Source: Streptomyces sp. NBC_01717
GTDB lineage: Bacteria; Actinomycetota; Actinomycetes; Streptomycetales; Streptomycetaceae
Length of the DNA: 64,000 nucleotides
Direction: 5' to 3'
NCBI RefSeq assembly: GCF_036248255.1
Contig: NZ_CP109178.1
Coordinates: 434,001-498,000, forward strand
Notes under the pieces: model-generated
What the model saw: the letters and a program-made list of their open reading frames with translations, nothing else
Told to the model about the DNA's origin: nothing
The model's database searches: none
Part shown: piece after piece, positions 9,301 to 18,096 of the stretch
Position numbering within the stretch: the stretch's first letter is position 1
Layout: each line of letters starts with the position of its first letter
Position numbers and translations under genes: made by a program

Positions 9301-10316
9301 GCACGCTGCTGACCGGCTCCGAGGCCGAAGGCGCGCGCGTGGTGGTGGCCCTCGACATCGGGGGCACCACGCTCGTCTCCGGTCTGGTGACCGCCGACGG
9401 CACCGTGCTGCACTCGGCCGCACGCCCTGCCGTGCGGGACGGAAGGCGGGATCCGGATCTCGTCGGCACCGTCACCGTGGCGCGGGAGATGACCGAGGCG
9501 GCCGCAGCCATCCGCGCGCAAGTGGTCGGCATCGGTGCCGGTTTTCCCGAATATGTGGATGCGACAGGGAAGTTGACCAGTCGCGAGGTCCTCGACCGGG
9601 CCGTCCAGCCCGCAGACCTGCTCGACCCGCTGATACCCGGACGGCCGGTGGTCGTGGAGTCGGACGTGCGCTGTGGGGCACTGGCCGAGGCCCGGTTCGG
9701 CCGCGGCCGCGGGCTCGGCTCGTTCCTGTACGTCTCCCTGGGCACCGGACTGTCCGCCGCATTCACACAGGGCGGACGGGTGTGGGAGGGGCATCGCGGG
9801 GAGGCGGTGGCATTGGGCAACTGGGAAGTGCCCGCGTCCGTCGACCCGGAATTCTCCGCTGCCGTACGCGACGGTCGTACGCCGAACCTCGAGGAGTACG
9901 TTTCCGGCGCCGGCATCGCCGCCCGGTACGCGGCGGCCACCGGAGCCGACGTCACCGAGGCCCGCCAGGTCGTGCTGCGGGCCGCGGCCGGTGACGGCGC
10001 GGCGGCCGCGCTGCTCACCACGGCAGGCAGGGCCCTGGGCGCCGCACTGGGGTGGGCGGTGTCGCTGCTCGACCCCGAGGCGATCGTCATCGGCGGCGGA
10101 CTCGGCACCGCCGGAGGGCTGCTCCACGAGGCGGCGTGGGACACCTACGCCGAGCGCTCCCCGCGCCCGGGCCGGCCCCCGATGCGCTACGCCGAGCTCG
10201 GCGAGCGGTCCGGGCTCCTCGGCGCAGCGCTGGGCGTGTGGGACCATCCGGCCGTGAACGGTAGCGCCCGGTGCGCCTCCCGCTCCCGGCCGCTCGCCCC
10301 GCACCGGACCCCGTGA
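9297..10316 (+). CDS. ROK-family sugar kinase-like protein lacking the usual zinc motif
   Basis: A 339-residue protein with the ROK phosphate-binding motif ALDIGGTTLVSGLV near the N-terminus and a second ATP-site region SLGTGLSAAF. ESDVRCGALAEARFG holds the position where ROK kinases carry the catalytic Asp. The HxCxCGxxGCxE zinc signature expected after GHRGEAVALG is absent; no cysteine cluster is present. There is no N-terminal HTH, so it is kinase-type rather than repressor-type. GTG 9297 overlaps the cupin stop and has GGAGGG nine bases upstream; ATG 9288 is too close to that site. The arginine/proline-rich last 25 residues look non-family. Confidence 0.8.
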   Translation: MSTLLTGSEAEGARVVVALDIGGTTLVSGLVTADGTVLHSAARPAVRDGRRDPDLVGTVTVAREMTEAAAAIRAQVVGIGAGFPEYVDATGKLTSREVLDRAVQPADLLDPLIPGRPVVVESDVRCGALAEARFGRGRGLGSFLYVSLGTGLSAAFTQGGRVWEGHRGEAVALGNWEVPASVDPEFSAAVRDGRTPNLEEYVSGAGIAARYAAATGADVTEARQVVLRAAAGDGAAAALLTTAGRALGAALGWAVSLLDPEAIVIGGGLGTAGGLLHEAAWDTYAERSPRPGRPPMRYAELGERSGLLGAALGVWDHPAVNGSARCASRSRPLAPHRTP

Positions 10317-10343
10317 CCGTACGCGCCGCACGGGACGCCGTGA

Positions 10344-10384
10344 CCGTGCGCGCCACATCCTCCACGACTTGGTGGCGCGCACGG
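10344..10384. terminator. Hairpin terminator after the ROK gene
   Basis: Arms CCGTGCGCGCCAC (10344-10356) and GTGGCGCGCACGG (10372-10384) pair perfectly around a 15-base loop, 28 bases after the ROK stop. There is no T-run, as is usual in high-GC actinobacteria. Confidence 0.75.
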
Positions 10385-10547
10385 CCGACAAACCCGTCAC
10401 GTCCGCCCGTTCAGGTGCGTGATCTCACCCGTCCCAGCCCCCCTTCCCCCGTGCGGCGTCCGCCCCTAGGCTGAGCGCGCTTTCGGGCAGGTCAAACGGC
10501 TTGCCGGATGCGCAGGTCAAGGGATGCAGGAGAGGCAAGGCAGCACC

Positions 10548-11597
10548 ATGAGTACTCCGACGGTGTACGACGTCGCCGAGCAGTCCGGCGTCTCCATCGC
10601 GACGGTGTCGCGCGTGTACCGCAATCCCGACTCCGTACGCGCCTCCACCCGGGAACGAGTGCTGGCCGCCGGTCGCGAGCTGGGATACGTGCCCAGCGGT
10701 AGCGCTCGGGGACTGGCCAGCCGTACGACGGGAGTCCTCGGCCTCTACTTCCCCGACATCCACGACGCCGTCGCGGAGAGCGTCCCGACGGTGGACGACA
10801 CCGAGCTGATGCTCTATTCCGACCAGGTGATCCGTGGCATGGAACGCGCCGCCCGGCAGCACGGCTACGCGCTCCTGATCGCCGCGGCGCACGCGGAACG
10901 CGCGAGTGAGCAACTCGCCGAGGTCGCGGGGCGGGTGGACGGGCTCGCCCTGCTGGCCCAGACCGGGATAGCGAGCGAGGACCTGGAGGTCATTTCGAGA
11001 CGGCTGCCCGTCGTCATGCTCGCCGGGGACCGGGACGCCGACCACGACCACATCGAAGTGGCCAACTTCGACGGGCAGTTGGAGCTCACCCGACATCTGA
11101 TCGCCGACCATCGCCTGCGCAGACTGGCTTTCATCGGCGGCCCGGCGGACTCCCCCGACGGCGAGGCGCGCTTCCGCGGATTCCAGGCGGCCCACCTCGA
11201 GGCGGGGCTACCGCTTCCGCAACAGCCCGATGCGCGGGGCGATCTGACCCAGGATGCCGGCCGCCGTGCCGTCGAGGGGCTCCTCGACCTACCGGGGCAA
11301 CGCCCCCAGGGGCTGGTGCTCGCCAATGACCAGATGGCTGTGGGTGCGCTGCATGCGCTGGCGTCGCACGGCATCGGCGTGCCGGGCGACATGACCGTGA
11401 CCGGCTTCGACGGGATCCCGCTGAGCCGCGTGGTGCGGCCCGCGCTGACGACCGTACGACAGCCGATGGGCCGGCTCGGACAGGAAGCGGTCGAGCTGCT
11501 CGTCGCCAGGATCGCGGACCGTCAACGGGTCTCCGTAGCACGGGTGTTGCCGGTGACGCTGATGCGGCGGGCCAGTTGCGGCTGCGCGACGCAGTGA
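10548..11597 (+). CDS. LacI-family transcriptional regulator
   Basis: A 349-residue regulator with the classic N-terminal HTH (TVYDVAEQSGVSIATVSRVY) and hinge helix (SARGLASRTTG). A periplasmic-binding-protein-like effector domain follows (GFDGIPLSRVVRPALTTVRQ near the end). ATG 10548 gives the normal family N-terminus; ATG 10524 would add eight non-family residues. It stands alone upstream of the sugar ABC operon at 11794-14925. LacI-like palindromes occur in front of that operon, of the GH39 gene and of the GH3 gene, so it is a good candidate for a local sugar-responsive repressor. Confidence 0.92.
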   Translation: MSTPTVYDVAEQSGVSIATVSRVYRNPDSVRASTRERVLAAGRELGYVPSGSARGLASRTTGVLGLYFPDIHDAVAESVPTVDDTELMLYSDQVIRGMERAARQHGYALLIAAAHAERASEQLAEVAGRVDGLALLAQTGIASEDLEVISRRLPVVMLAGDRDADHDHIEVANFDGQLELTRHLIADHRLRRLAFIGGPADSPDGEARFRGFQAAHLEAGLPLPQQPDARGDLTQDAGRRAVEGLLDLPGQRPQGLVLANDQMAVGALHALASHGIGVPGDMTVTGFDGIPLSRVVRPALTTVRQPMGRLGQEAVELLVARIADRQRVSVARVLPVTLMRRASCGCATQ

Positions 11598-11733
11598 GCG
11601 CCGCAGCCGGCCGCACAGCGAGCGGTGCAGAACACCCTTGCAGCACACGGAATTCCGCACGTTTACGAAAGTGTTACCGACGCGCCCCTTGAGGCCACCC
11701 GAGGCATGCTGCAGGGTCATCCGTGCGCCAATC

Positions 11734-11775
11734 TGTAAGCGCATACATGAAGCGCATACATGAAACGCACACATG
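11734..11775. promoter_or_regulatory. LacI-type operator overlapping three 13-bp direct repeats
   Basis: The palindrome-like TGTAAGCGCATACA (11734-11747) is embedded in three head-to-tail 13-mers: AAGCGCATACATG (11737-11749), an identical copy (11750-11762) and AAACGCACACATG (11763-11775). They end 18 bases before the ATG of the sugar-binding protein. This suits cooperative repressor binding over the transcript start. Confidence 0.7.
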
Positions 11776-11793
11776 CACTCGAGGAGGAGTCAC

Positions 11794-13038
11794 ATGTCAC
11801 GCATCGCCAAGTCCGTCGGCCTGGCCATGACAGTGGTCTCGGCCATCGGTCTGACCGCCTGCGGCAGCAGCGGCGGCAACGGGGTCGCGGCCGACGCCAA
11901 GCAGACCGTCACCGTTTGGGCCATGGGCGAGGAAGGTGCGCGACTCCAGTCCGTCACCAAGGAGTTCACCAAGGAGCACCCCAACATCACTGTCAAGGTG
12001 ACCCCCGTCGGCTGGGACGTCGTCCACCAGAAGCTGGTGGCGGCCGCGGCTGCCGGCAAGCTGCCCGACATGGCGCAGATGGGCTCCACGATGATGGGCG
12101 AGTTCATCTCCCTAGACGCCCTCGAGCCGGTGGACACCCAGACCTTCGACAAGGACGACTTCTTCCCTGCCGCCTGGAACGGCAACGTCCAGGACGGCAA
12201 GGTCTACGGAGTGCCGTGGTACGCCGACACCCGGGCGCTCTACTACCGCACCGACCTCGCCGACAAGGCCGGCGTCACCAAGGCCCCGACCACCTGGAAG
12301 GAACAGAGCGACCTCGCCTCCGCGTACCAGCGCAAGGCCGGGGCCGACTGGGGCACGGCCCTCCAGCCCGGCAGTACCGGCGCCTGGCAGGGCTGGCTGC
12401 AGTACCTCTACTCGGCGGGCGGCGAGCTGCTCGGCAAGGACGGCAAGCCCGCCCTCGACTCCCCCGAGGCCATCAAGTCGTTCACGGAGTTCGGCCACTA
12501 CTTCGACGCCGGGCTCGCCAAGAAGAACTTCGTGCCGGGTGAGGACGTCCTCAAGGGCTTCGCCTCGGGCAAGACGCCGATGTTCCAGTCCGGCCCCTGG
12601 ATGGTGCAGAACATCGCGGACCAGGCGCCCCAGCTGAAGGGGAAGTGGAAGGTGGTGCCGGTGCCGGCCGACAAGACCTCCACGTCCTGGGTCGGCGGCG
12701 CCTCACTGGTCACCTTCAAGGACAGCGAACACAAGGCGGCCGCGGAGGAGTTCACCAAGTTCCTCAGCACGCCGAAGATGCAGGCGCACTGGTACGAGAT
12801 AGCCAAGTCGCTCCCCGCGAACAAGGCCGCATGGAACGAGCCCGCCCTCAAGAGCGGCGGAGAGTCCCTCAGCGCCTTCAAGCAGTCCCTCGACACGGCC
12901 GAGGCGGTCCCGCCGATGGCCAAGTGGAACGAATTCGCCGCCCAGATCGAGAGCGCCCTCGAGAAGATCGCGCGTGGTGCCGACCCGGCCGCAACGGCGA
13001 AGCAGCTCCAGAAGTCCACCGAGGGCCTGGTGGGCTGA
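11794..13038 (+). CDS. Sugar ABC transporter substrate-binding lipoprotein (CUT1 type)
   Basis: A 414-residue extracellular solute-binding protein family 1. The N-terminus has a lipoprotein signal peptide with lipobox LTAC (about residues 22-25), so the mature protein is lipid-anchored outside the membrane. Typical family segments include KEHPNITVKV, GVPWYADTRALYY and FQSGPWMVQNIADQAP. GAGGAGGAG sits at the right distance before ATG 11794; an in-frame ATG at 11773 lies in the operator repeats. Two permease genes follow. No ATPase gene is in the operon, as in many Streptomyces CUT1 systems that share the MsiK ATPase. Confidence 0.92.
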   Translation: MSRIAKSVGLAMTVVSAIGLTACGSSGGNGVAADAKQTVTVWAMGEEGARLQSVTKEFTKEHPNITVKVTPVGWDVVHQKLVAAAAAGKLPDMAQMGSTMMGEFISLDALEPVDTQTFDKDDFFPAAWNGNVQDGKVYGVPWYADTRALYYRTDLADKAGVTKAPTTWKEQSDLASAYQRKAGADWGTALQPGSTGAWQGWLQYLYSAGGELLGKDGKPALDSPEAIKSFTEFGHYFDAGLAKKNFVPGEDVLKGFASGKTPMFQSGPWMVQNIADQAPQLKGKWKVVPVPADKTSTSWVGGASLVTFKDSEHKAAAEEFTKFLSTPKMQAHWYEIAKSLPANKAAWNEPALKSGGESLSAFKQSLDTAEAVPPMAKWNEFAAQIESALEKIARGADPAATAKQLQKSTEGLVG

Positions 13039-13042
13039 CCTC

Positions 13043-14041
13043 ATGAACAGCACCGCCGCCGAGGCCGGCGCGCCGGAACGGGCACCGGGATCCGCACAGC
13101 ACCCGGCCGTCCAGGGCGCGCCGGCCGAGGAGCCAGGGGCGGCCCGGCCCCGCCGGGACCGGCTGTCCCGGCAGAATCTGGCCGGCTGGCTCTTCTCCAC
13201 GCCGTTCCTGTCGCTCTTCCTCACCTTCATGGCGTTTCCCATCGTCGCCACGCTGGTGATGAGCTTCACGGACTTCGGCCTCCGCAATGTCACGGACCCG
13301 CTCTCGGTGAATTTCATCGGCTTCGACAACTACACGAAGCTCTTCGAGGACGAGAAGTTCGTCCGGGCACTGCTCAACACCGGCTACTTCGTGGTGCTCG
13401 GCGTGCCGCTGACCATCGGCAGCGGACTCCTGGCGGCGGTGCTGCTCAACTCCGGCATCGACCGGATGCGCACCTTCTTCCGTGTCGGCTTCTATGCGCC
13501 CGTCGTCACCGCCATCGTCGCGGTCGCCGTCATCTGGCGCTTCGTCCTGGACCCCGGCGAAGGACTGATCGCAGGGCTCGGACACCAGATCGGCCTGGAC
13601 ACACCGGACTTCCTCGGCTCCGAGGCGCTTGCCATGCCCTCCCTGATCGTGATGGCGGTCTGGCGCAACATGGGCACCGCAATGGTCCTCTTCCTCGCCG
13701 GGCTGCAAGCCATCCCGACCGACGTCCGGGAGGCGGCAAGGATCGACGGTGCGGGGGTCTTCCAGGAGTTCCGCAGGATCACGGTCCCCCTTCTGCGGCC
13801 GACCATGCTCTACGTCGCGGTGATGACCTCCATCGGCTTCCTCAACGTCTTCGAGGAGCCGTTCGTGATGACCGACGGCGGCCCGTCGGACAGCACGCTG
13901 ACGATCTCCCTGCACATGTACCGGGAGGGCTTCAACTTCTTCCACATGGGTTACGCCAGCGCCATGGCGTACGTCCTGTTCGTGATCGTCCTGGCGGTCA
14001 CGCTGCTCCAGCTCCGTCTGCTGAAGGACAAGACCGCATGA
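13043..14041 (+). CDS. Sugar ABC transporter permease 1 (MalF-like)
   Basis: A 332-residue permease. A hydrophilic Ala/Pro-rich N-terminus of about 45 residues precedes the first helix (WLFSTPFLSLFLTF). The EAA loop (DVREAARIDGAGVFQEFRRI) identifies a CUT1 permease. It starts four bases after the binding-protein stop and overlaps the partner permease as ATGA at 14038-14041. Six membrane segments are expected. Confidence 0.92.
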   Translation: MNSTAAEAGAPERAPGSAQHPAVQGAPAEEPGAARPRRDRLSRQNLAGWLFSTPFLSLFLTFMAFPIVATLVMSFTDFGLRNVTDPLSVNFIGFDNYTKLFEDEKFVRALLNTGYFVVLGVPLTIGSGLLAAVLLNSGIDRMRTFFRVGFYAPVVTAIVAVAVIWRFVLDPGEGLIAGLGHQIGLDTPDFLGSEALAMPSLIVMAVWRNMGTAMVLFLAGLQAIPTDVREAARIDGAGVFQEFRRITVPLLRPTMLYVAVMTSIGFLNVFEEPFVMTDGGPSDSTLTISLHMYREGFNFFHMGYASAMAYVLFVIVLAVTLLQLRLLKDKTA

Positions 14042-14925
14042 GCGCCACCGAGACCCGAGCCCATTCCGCACCCACGGTCCGCGCCGCGCCGCAGTCCTCG
14101 GGCGCCCGCGGCCGCAAGGCGCTCGTCTACGTCCTGCTCAGTGCCGGTCTGCTGGCCATGGCCGCGCCGTTCCTGTGGATGGCGCTGTCGGCCTTCAAGA
14201 CTCCCCAGGAGCTGGGGGCCAGCCCGCCGGCGTGGATTCCGACCGAGTGGACTCTGCAGAACTTCAGGGATCTGCTGGCGAAGATGGACGTCGGCCGGGC
14301 CCTCTTCAGCTCGGTGCTGGTGGCGGTACTCGTCACGGTCTGCAATCTGCTGTTCTGCTCGATGCTGGGTTATGCCCTGGCCAAGCTGAACTTCGTCGGG
14401 AGGAAGCCGGTGTTCGGCGTCGTCCTCGGCGCACTCATGGTGCCGGGCAACCTCATGCTGCTCCCGCAGTTCGTGATGATGAGCCAGATGCGGCTGCTCG
14501 ACACCTACACGGCGCTGATCCTGCCGTTCGCGGCAGGTGCCTTCGGGGTCTTCCTGATGCGGCAGTTCATGATGGCCATTCCGGACGAGCTTCTCGAGGC
14601 GGCCCGCATCGACGGAGCCCGCGAGTGGTTCATCTTCTGGCGGATCGTGCTGCCTCTGGTCAAGCCGGCCCTGGCGACGCTGACGATCTTCGTGTTCCTC
14701 GGCTCCTGGAACAACTTCCTGTGGCCGCTGATCGCCACCAACGACCCGGACAAGTACACGCTGCCGGTGGCCCTGGCCACCTTCGCCACCGATCCGACCA
14801 AGGCGGACGGCTCCAACGGCGTCCTGATGGCGGGGGCCTTCCTGGTGGTGCTGCCGGTGCTGCTCGTCTTCGTCCTCCTTCAGCGTTTCTTCACGCAGGG
14901 CATCGCCACGGCGGGTCTCAAGTAG
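14038..14925 (+). CDS. Sugar ABC transporter permease 2 (MalG-like)
   Basis: A 295-residue partner permease with the EAA loop DELLEAARIDGAREWFIFWR and the MalG-type C-terminus ending GIATAGLK. It overlaps the upstream permease by four bases and is the last gene of the operon; a strong hairpin follows at 14959-15002. The transported sugar is not determined; neighbouring GH39, GH13 and GH3 enzymes suggest an oligosaccharide. Confidence 0.92.
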   Translation: MSATETRAHSAPTVRAAPQSSGARGRKALVYVLLSAGLLAMAAPFLWMALSAFKTPQELGASPPAWIPTEWTLQNFRDLLAKMDVGRALFSSVLVAVLVTVCNLLFCSMLGYALAKLNFVGRKPVFGVVLGALMVPGNLMLLPQFVMMSQMRLLDTYTALILPFAAGAFGVFLMRQFMMAIPDELLEAARIDGAREWFIFWRIVLPLVKPALATLTIFVFLGSWNNFLWPLIATNDPDKYTLPVALATFATDPTKADGSNGVLMAGAFLVVLPVLLVFVLLQRFFTQGIATAGLK

Positions 14926-14958
14926 TCCCCGGGCCACGATGCCCTGCCTCCCCTGAGC

Positions 14959-15002
14959 CCGTGCGGGGCCGGCCCTTCCTGACGACGGCCGGCCCCGCAC
15001 GG
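14959..15002 (+). terminator. Hairpin terminator after the sugar ABC operon
   Basis: Sixteen-base arms (14959-14974 and 14987-15002) pair perfectly: CCGTGCGGGGCCGGCC with its complement, around a 12-base loop. It lies 33 bases after the permease stop. Confidence 0.85.
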
Positions 15003-15129
15003 CACCCACAGTCGTATCCACGCCTTTCGCCCCAGGAGTCGCCCCCGCACGGACCACCGCTCATGCCCCGCACTCGCACGTGGCGCAGGCCCCGCGCCGG
15101 CCTCCCCTGCAGGCCGCTGACCATCAAAA

Positions 15130-15466
15130 AGTGCTCCGGGCCGGGACCACGAACCCTGGCCATGACCGACAACCATGCGGTCCCGGCCATCGGCGCGTAC
15201 GGCAGTGTCATCAACAGGACTCCGGCCGTCGGCCGCCTCGCCGCCGAGGCATGCGATTCGACAACGCCTTCTGCACCAACTCGACCTGCTCACCGGCCCG
15301 TGCGACCCTGCTCACCGGCACATACAGCCACATCAACGGAATGACCACGCTGGAACAGCCCGGGCAGCTCGGCGACGCGGCGGTGGTGGTGGCCGTCGAG
15401 GGCCGGGCGCACGGTGCTGAGCGTGCGGCGCGCGGAGTTCACCGTCCGCAAGGGCTGAGGCCTGCC
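15130..15466 (+). pseudogene. Sulfatase gene remnant (N-terminal part), frameshifted and truncated
   Basis: One frame reads [20 protein letters not shown] from 15162, the usual start region of a type I sulfatase. The frame then breaks at about 15249 and continues in another as [20 protein letters not shown] (from 15251). CSPAR at 15287-15301 is the CxPxR site whose cysteine becomes formylglycine in active sulfatases. Restoring one G in GAGGCATGCG would rejoin the frames. After about 15365 the similarity stops, and a short piece ending [11 protein letters not shown] follows, possibly the C-terminus of a different gene. A sulfated-glycan enzyme once stood in this carbohydrate region. Confidence 0.75.
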
Positions 15467-15467
15467 C

Positions 15468-15513
15468 CACGACGACGGGCCCCTCCGCCGGATACGGAGA
15501 GCCCGTCGTCGTG
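15468..15513. terminator. Bidirectional hairpin between sulfatase remnant and GH13 gene
   Basis: Arms CACGACGACGGGC (15468-15480) and GCCCGTCGTCGTG (15501-15513) pair perfectly. The GH13 stop on the minus strand is about 50 bases to the right, so the hairpin most likely ends that transcript. Confidence 0.75.
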
Positions 15514-15563
15514 CGAGGAGCCTCGGTCAGGGGTACGAGGATGCCCTGCGTGAGGAGCCGCGT

Positions 15564-17156
15564 TCAGAGCTCGAATATGCCGTATCCGAAGCCTTCGGCC
15601 CGGATCCGGTCGCCGGCCACAGTGACGCCGTGGGCCTCCAGAGGGGCGGCCCCGCCCGCGGGAGCAGCAGTCTCGGCGGCGTCGCGGCGCGGGTTGACCA
15701 CCACGAGGTAGCGGCCGCCGCGGATGTACACCAGTGGATAGTCGGCGTGCAGGATCTCCGTGCTGCCGACGGCGCCCAGCTCTCGGATGTCCTTGCGCAG
15801 TGCGATGAGGCGGCGCACCAGGTGCAGGAGGGAGCCGTCGTCGGCGCGCTGGGCCGCGACCGTCGGACGGCCCGGGTCCGGGTCGACGGGGAGGTAGAGG
15901 CGGTCGGCCGGGGCGGTGGAGAAGCCCGCGTTCGGCGAGTCGTCCCACTGCATGGGGGTGCGGGAGCCGGCGCGGTTGTAGCGGGGGCCCAGCCGGCTGC
16001 CTTCGTGTCCGGGCAGGCCGGGCACGTAGCGCATGCCGATCTCGTCGCCGTAGTAGATCGCCGGCAGCGTGGGCCAGGTGAGCTGGAAGACGAAGGCGGC
16101 GGGCAGCTGTTCGGCGGTGCGCGGACCGCAGGCCAGGCGGGAGAAGTCGTGGTTGGCCGTGGGCAGGGAGATGAAGCCGGCGTCACCGACGGCGTCTGTC
16201 GCGTCGCGCCAGTCGGCGAGGAAGGTGCGCGGGGAGCCCTTGCCCTCGGCGTCGAAGTAGGGCGCCTGCGGCTCCCATTGCTCGCTGACGGTGCCCTCGA
16301 AGTTGTTCCACAAGGAGCGCAGTGCGAGCCCGTCGTCCTTGGGGCCGAACTGCAGGAAGAAGTCGGCGTGGAAGCCGGCCGGGACGGACGTTGCGGGGTC
16401 CCCCCATTCGGAGAGCAGCGCCGCCTGCGGGTGCTTGCCATCGAGCCAGCTGCGAAGTTCCCGCCAGACCGCGGCGGACTGTGCCTGGCCGGGGTCGTCC
16501 TTGACGAGGGAGGCCGCCATGTCGACGCGGAATCCGGACAGGCCGAGGGTCAGCCAGTGGTCCATGATCTCGCGCAGAGCCTGGCGGTTGGCGCGCGGCC
16601 CCTCGGCGTCGACGGGCAGGCGCCAGGGTTCCGCCTCGTTCATGCGGGCGTAGCCGAAGTTGAGGGCGGGCTGGGATTCGAAGAAGTTCGGCAGGTAGTA
16701 GCCGGGCCGGGTACCCGGCGAGGCCACGAATCCGTCCGGCAGTGCGGCAGGGTCCGTCGGGTCGGCCCAGATGTAGCGGTCGTCGGACGGGTCGTCGGCC
16801 GAAGCGGTGAACCAGGGGTGCTGGTCCGAGGTGTGGCCTGCGACCAGGTCGAGCAGTACGCGGATGCCACGGCGCGCCGCGGCATCGGTGAGCCGGGCGA
16901 GGTCGTCGTTGGTGCCGTAGCGCGGCGCGACGGTGAGGTAGTCGCTGACGTCGTAGCCCGCGTCGAGGAACGGCGAGGCGAAGCACGGGTTGAACCAGAC
17001 GGTGTTGACGCCCAGCCAGGCGAGATGGTCCAGCCTGGCCTCGATTCCGGCGAAGTCTCCGATGCCGTCGCCGTTGGAGTCGGCGAAGCTCTGCGGATAG
17101 ATCTGGTACAGGATGGCGTCGGCGAGCCATTCGGTGGCGGGGCGGGGGGACATCAT
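15564..17156 (-). CDS. Glycoside hydrolase family 13 (alpha-glucosidase / oligo-glucosidase type)
   Basis: A 530-residue cytoplasmic GH13 enzyme without a signal peptide. The four conserved regions are complete: DLVAGHTS (region I, about 103-110), GFRVD with nucleophile Asp212, LLSEWGD with acid/base Glu250, and TANHD with Asp337. DSNGDGIGDFAGIEARLDHL matches the oligo-1,6-/alpha-glucosidase subgroup rather than secreted amylases. Starts at 17156 or 17153 are equivalent. It follows the EEP gene on the same strand by 46 bases and is probably co-transcribed. It likely hydrolyses imported alpha-linked oligosaccharides. Confidence 0.92.
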   Translation of the reverse strand: MMSPRPATEWLADAILYQIYPQSFADSNGDGIGDFAGIEARLDHLAWLGVNTVWFNPCFASPFLDAGYDVSDYLTVAPRYGTNDDLARLTDAAARRGIRVLLDLVAGHTSDQHPWFTASADDPSDDRYIWADPTDPAALPDGFVASPGTRPGYYLPNFFESQPALNFGYARMNEAEPWRLPVDAEGPRANRQALREIMDHWLTLGLSGFRVDMAASLVKDDPGQAQSAAVWRELRSWLDGKHPQAALLSEWGDPATSVPAGFHADFFLQFGPKDDGLALRSLWNNFEGTVSEQWEPQAPYFDAEGKGSPRTFLADWRDATDAVGDAGFISLPTANHDFSRLACGPRTAEQLPAAFVFQLTWPTLPAIYYGDEIGMRYVPGLPGHEGSRLGPRYNRAGSRTPMQWDDSPNAGFSTAPADRLYLPVDPDPGRPTVAAQRADDGSLLHLVRRLIALRKDIRELGAVGSTEILHADYPLVYIRGGRYLVVVNPRRDAAETAAPAGGAAPLEAHGVTVAGDRIRAEGFGYGIFEL

Positions 17157-17202
17157 GACGGTGGCGTCCTTCGCGGGTCGGGGTGACGGGGGGGGTTGGG
17201 GA

Positions 17203-18006
17203 TCAGCGTGCAGTGCGCAGGATTGCCTGTACGGGCAGATGGTCGCTGGGGTAACGGCCGTTCGGTGCGAAGTCGTTGAGCATCGCCCGGCGCACGCGGG
17301 TGCCCCGGGACGCGAGGATCCAGTCGATGCGGTCGCCGCCGGGGACCGGCGGCCGGTAGTCGTGGAAGGTGCCGTGGGCCGGGCCGCGTTCGTCTGCGGC
17401 TTCCCAGGTGTCCACGAGATCCGCCTGGGTCAGGAGCGCCGCGTGGACGGTGCTGTCGCCCGCGGGAGTGTTGAAGTCACCGGTGACGATGCGCGGAACG
17501 TCGGGCGCGAGCGTGTTGAGTCGCTCGGCGAGGAGTTCGGCGGAGCGCTCCCGAGCGTGTGCGCTCGCGTCGTCGAAGTGGGTGTTGGCGGCGAAGAGCT
17601 CGCCGCCGCCGGACAGGTCATGGAAGCGCACCCATGTGACCATCCGGGTCCAGCCGCCGCCCCAGGTGTTGGAGCCGGGCTCCTGCGGGGTGCCGGAGAG
17701 CCAGAAGTGGTCGTACTCCAGAGGTCGGAGCCGTGTGCGGTCGTAGCCGATGGCCATGAACTCTCCGCGGCTGCCGCCCTCCCTGCCCTGGCCGATCCAG
17801 CCGTAGTGCTCCGGCCCCAGGTCGGCTTCGAGATCCCGCAGGGGTCCGTGGAGCCCCTCCTGAGTGCCGATCAGATGGGGCCGCTCCATCCGCAGCAGGT
17901 GAGCCACCACGTCCCGCCGTTCGCGCCAGGGTCGGGGCGACGCGGGCCAGTCGACATGCAGATTGAAACTCATGACCCGCAGCCAGGGCGGATCGTTGTC
18001 CGTCAT
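17203..18006 (-). CDS. Endonuclease/exonuclease/phosphatase (EEP) family hydrolase
   Basis: A 267-residue EEP-fold protein. The metal and catalytic motifs occur in order: VMSFNLHVD (Asn), IGTQEGLHG (Glu), VTGDFNTPAGDS (Asp/Asn) and YPSDHLPVQA (terminal SDH). No signal peptide is seen. Members range from nucleases to phosphodiesterases acting on lipids or sugars; placement just ahead of a GH13 enzyme hints at a metabolic phosphodiesterase. It diverges from the GH3 gene at 18176, with operator-like palindromes between them. Confidence 0.85.
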   Translation of the reverse strand: MTDNDPPWLRVMSFNLHVDWPASPRPWRERRDVVAHLLRMERPHLIGTQEGLHGPLRDLEADLGPEHYGWIGQGREGGSRGEFMAIGYDRTRLRPLEYDHFWLSGTPQEPGSNTWGGGWTRMVTWVRFHDLSGGGELFAANTHFDDASAHARERSAELLAERLNTLAPDVPRIVTGDFNTPAGDSTVHAALLTQADLVDTWEAADERGPAHGTFHDYRPPVPGGDRIDWILASRGTRVRRAMLNDFAPNGRYPSDHLPVQAILRTAR

Positions 18007-18096
18007 GCGTTCGCCTCCGAAGCGACTTCGGGGTGGAGTCCGGCAATTCCCTCGGTATCCGCGAAACAGCTCTGCCCGGGGGCTTGTCCGCAGTTG

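Noticed and set aside
15630..17186. 518-codon plus-strand frame opposite the GH13 gene
   Set aside because: GH13 has all four catalytic regions; the opposite frame has none and is Val/Gly/Arg-biased.
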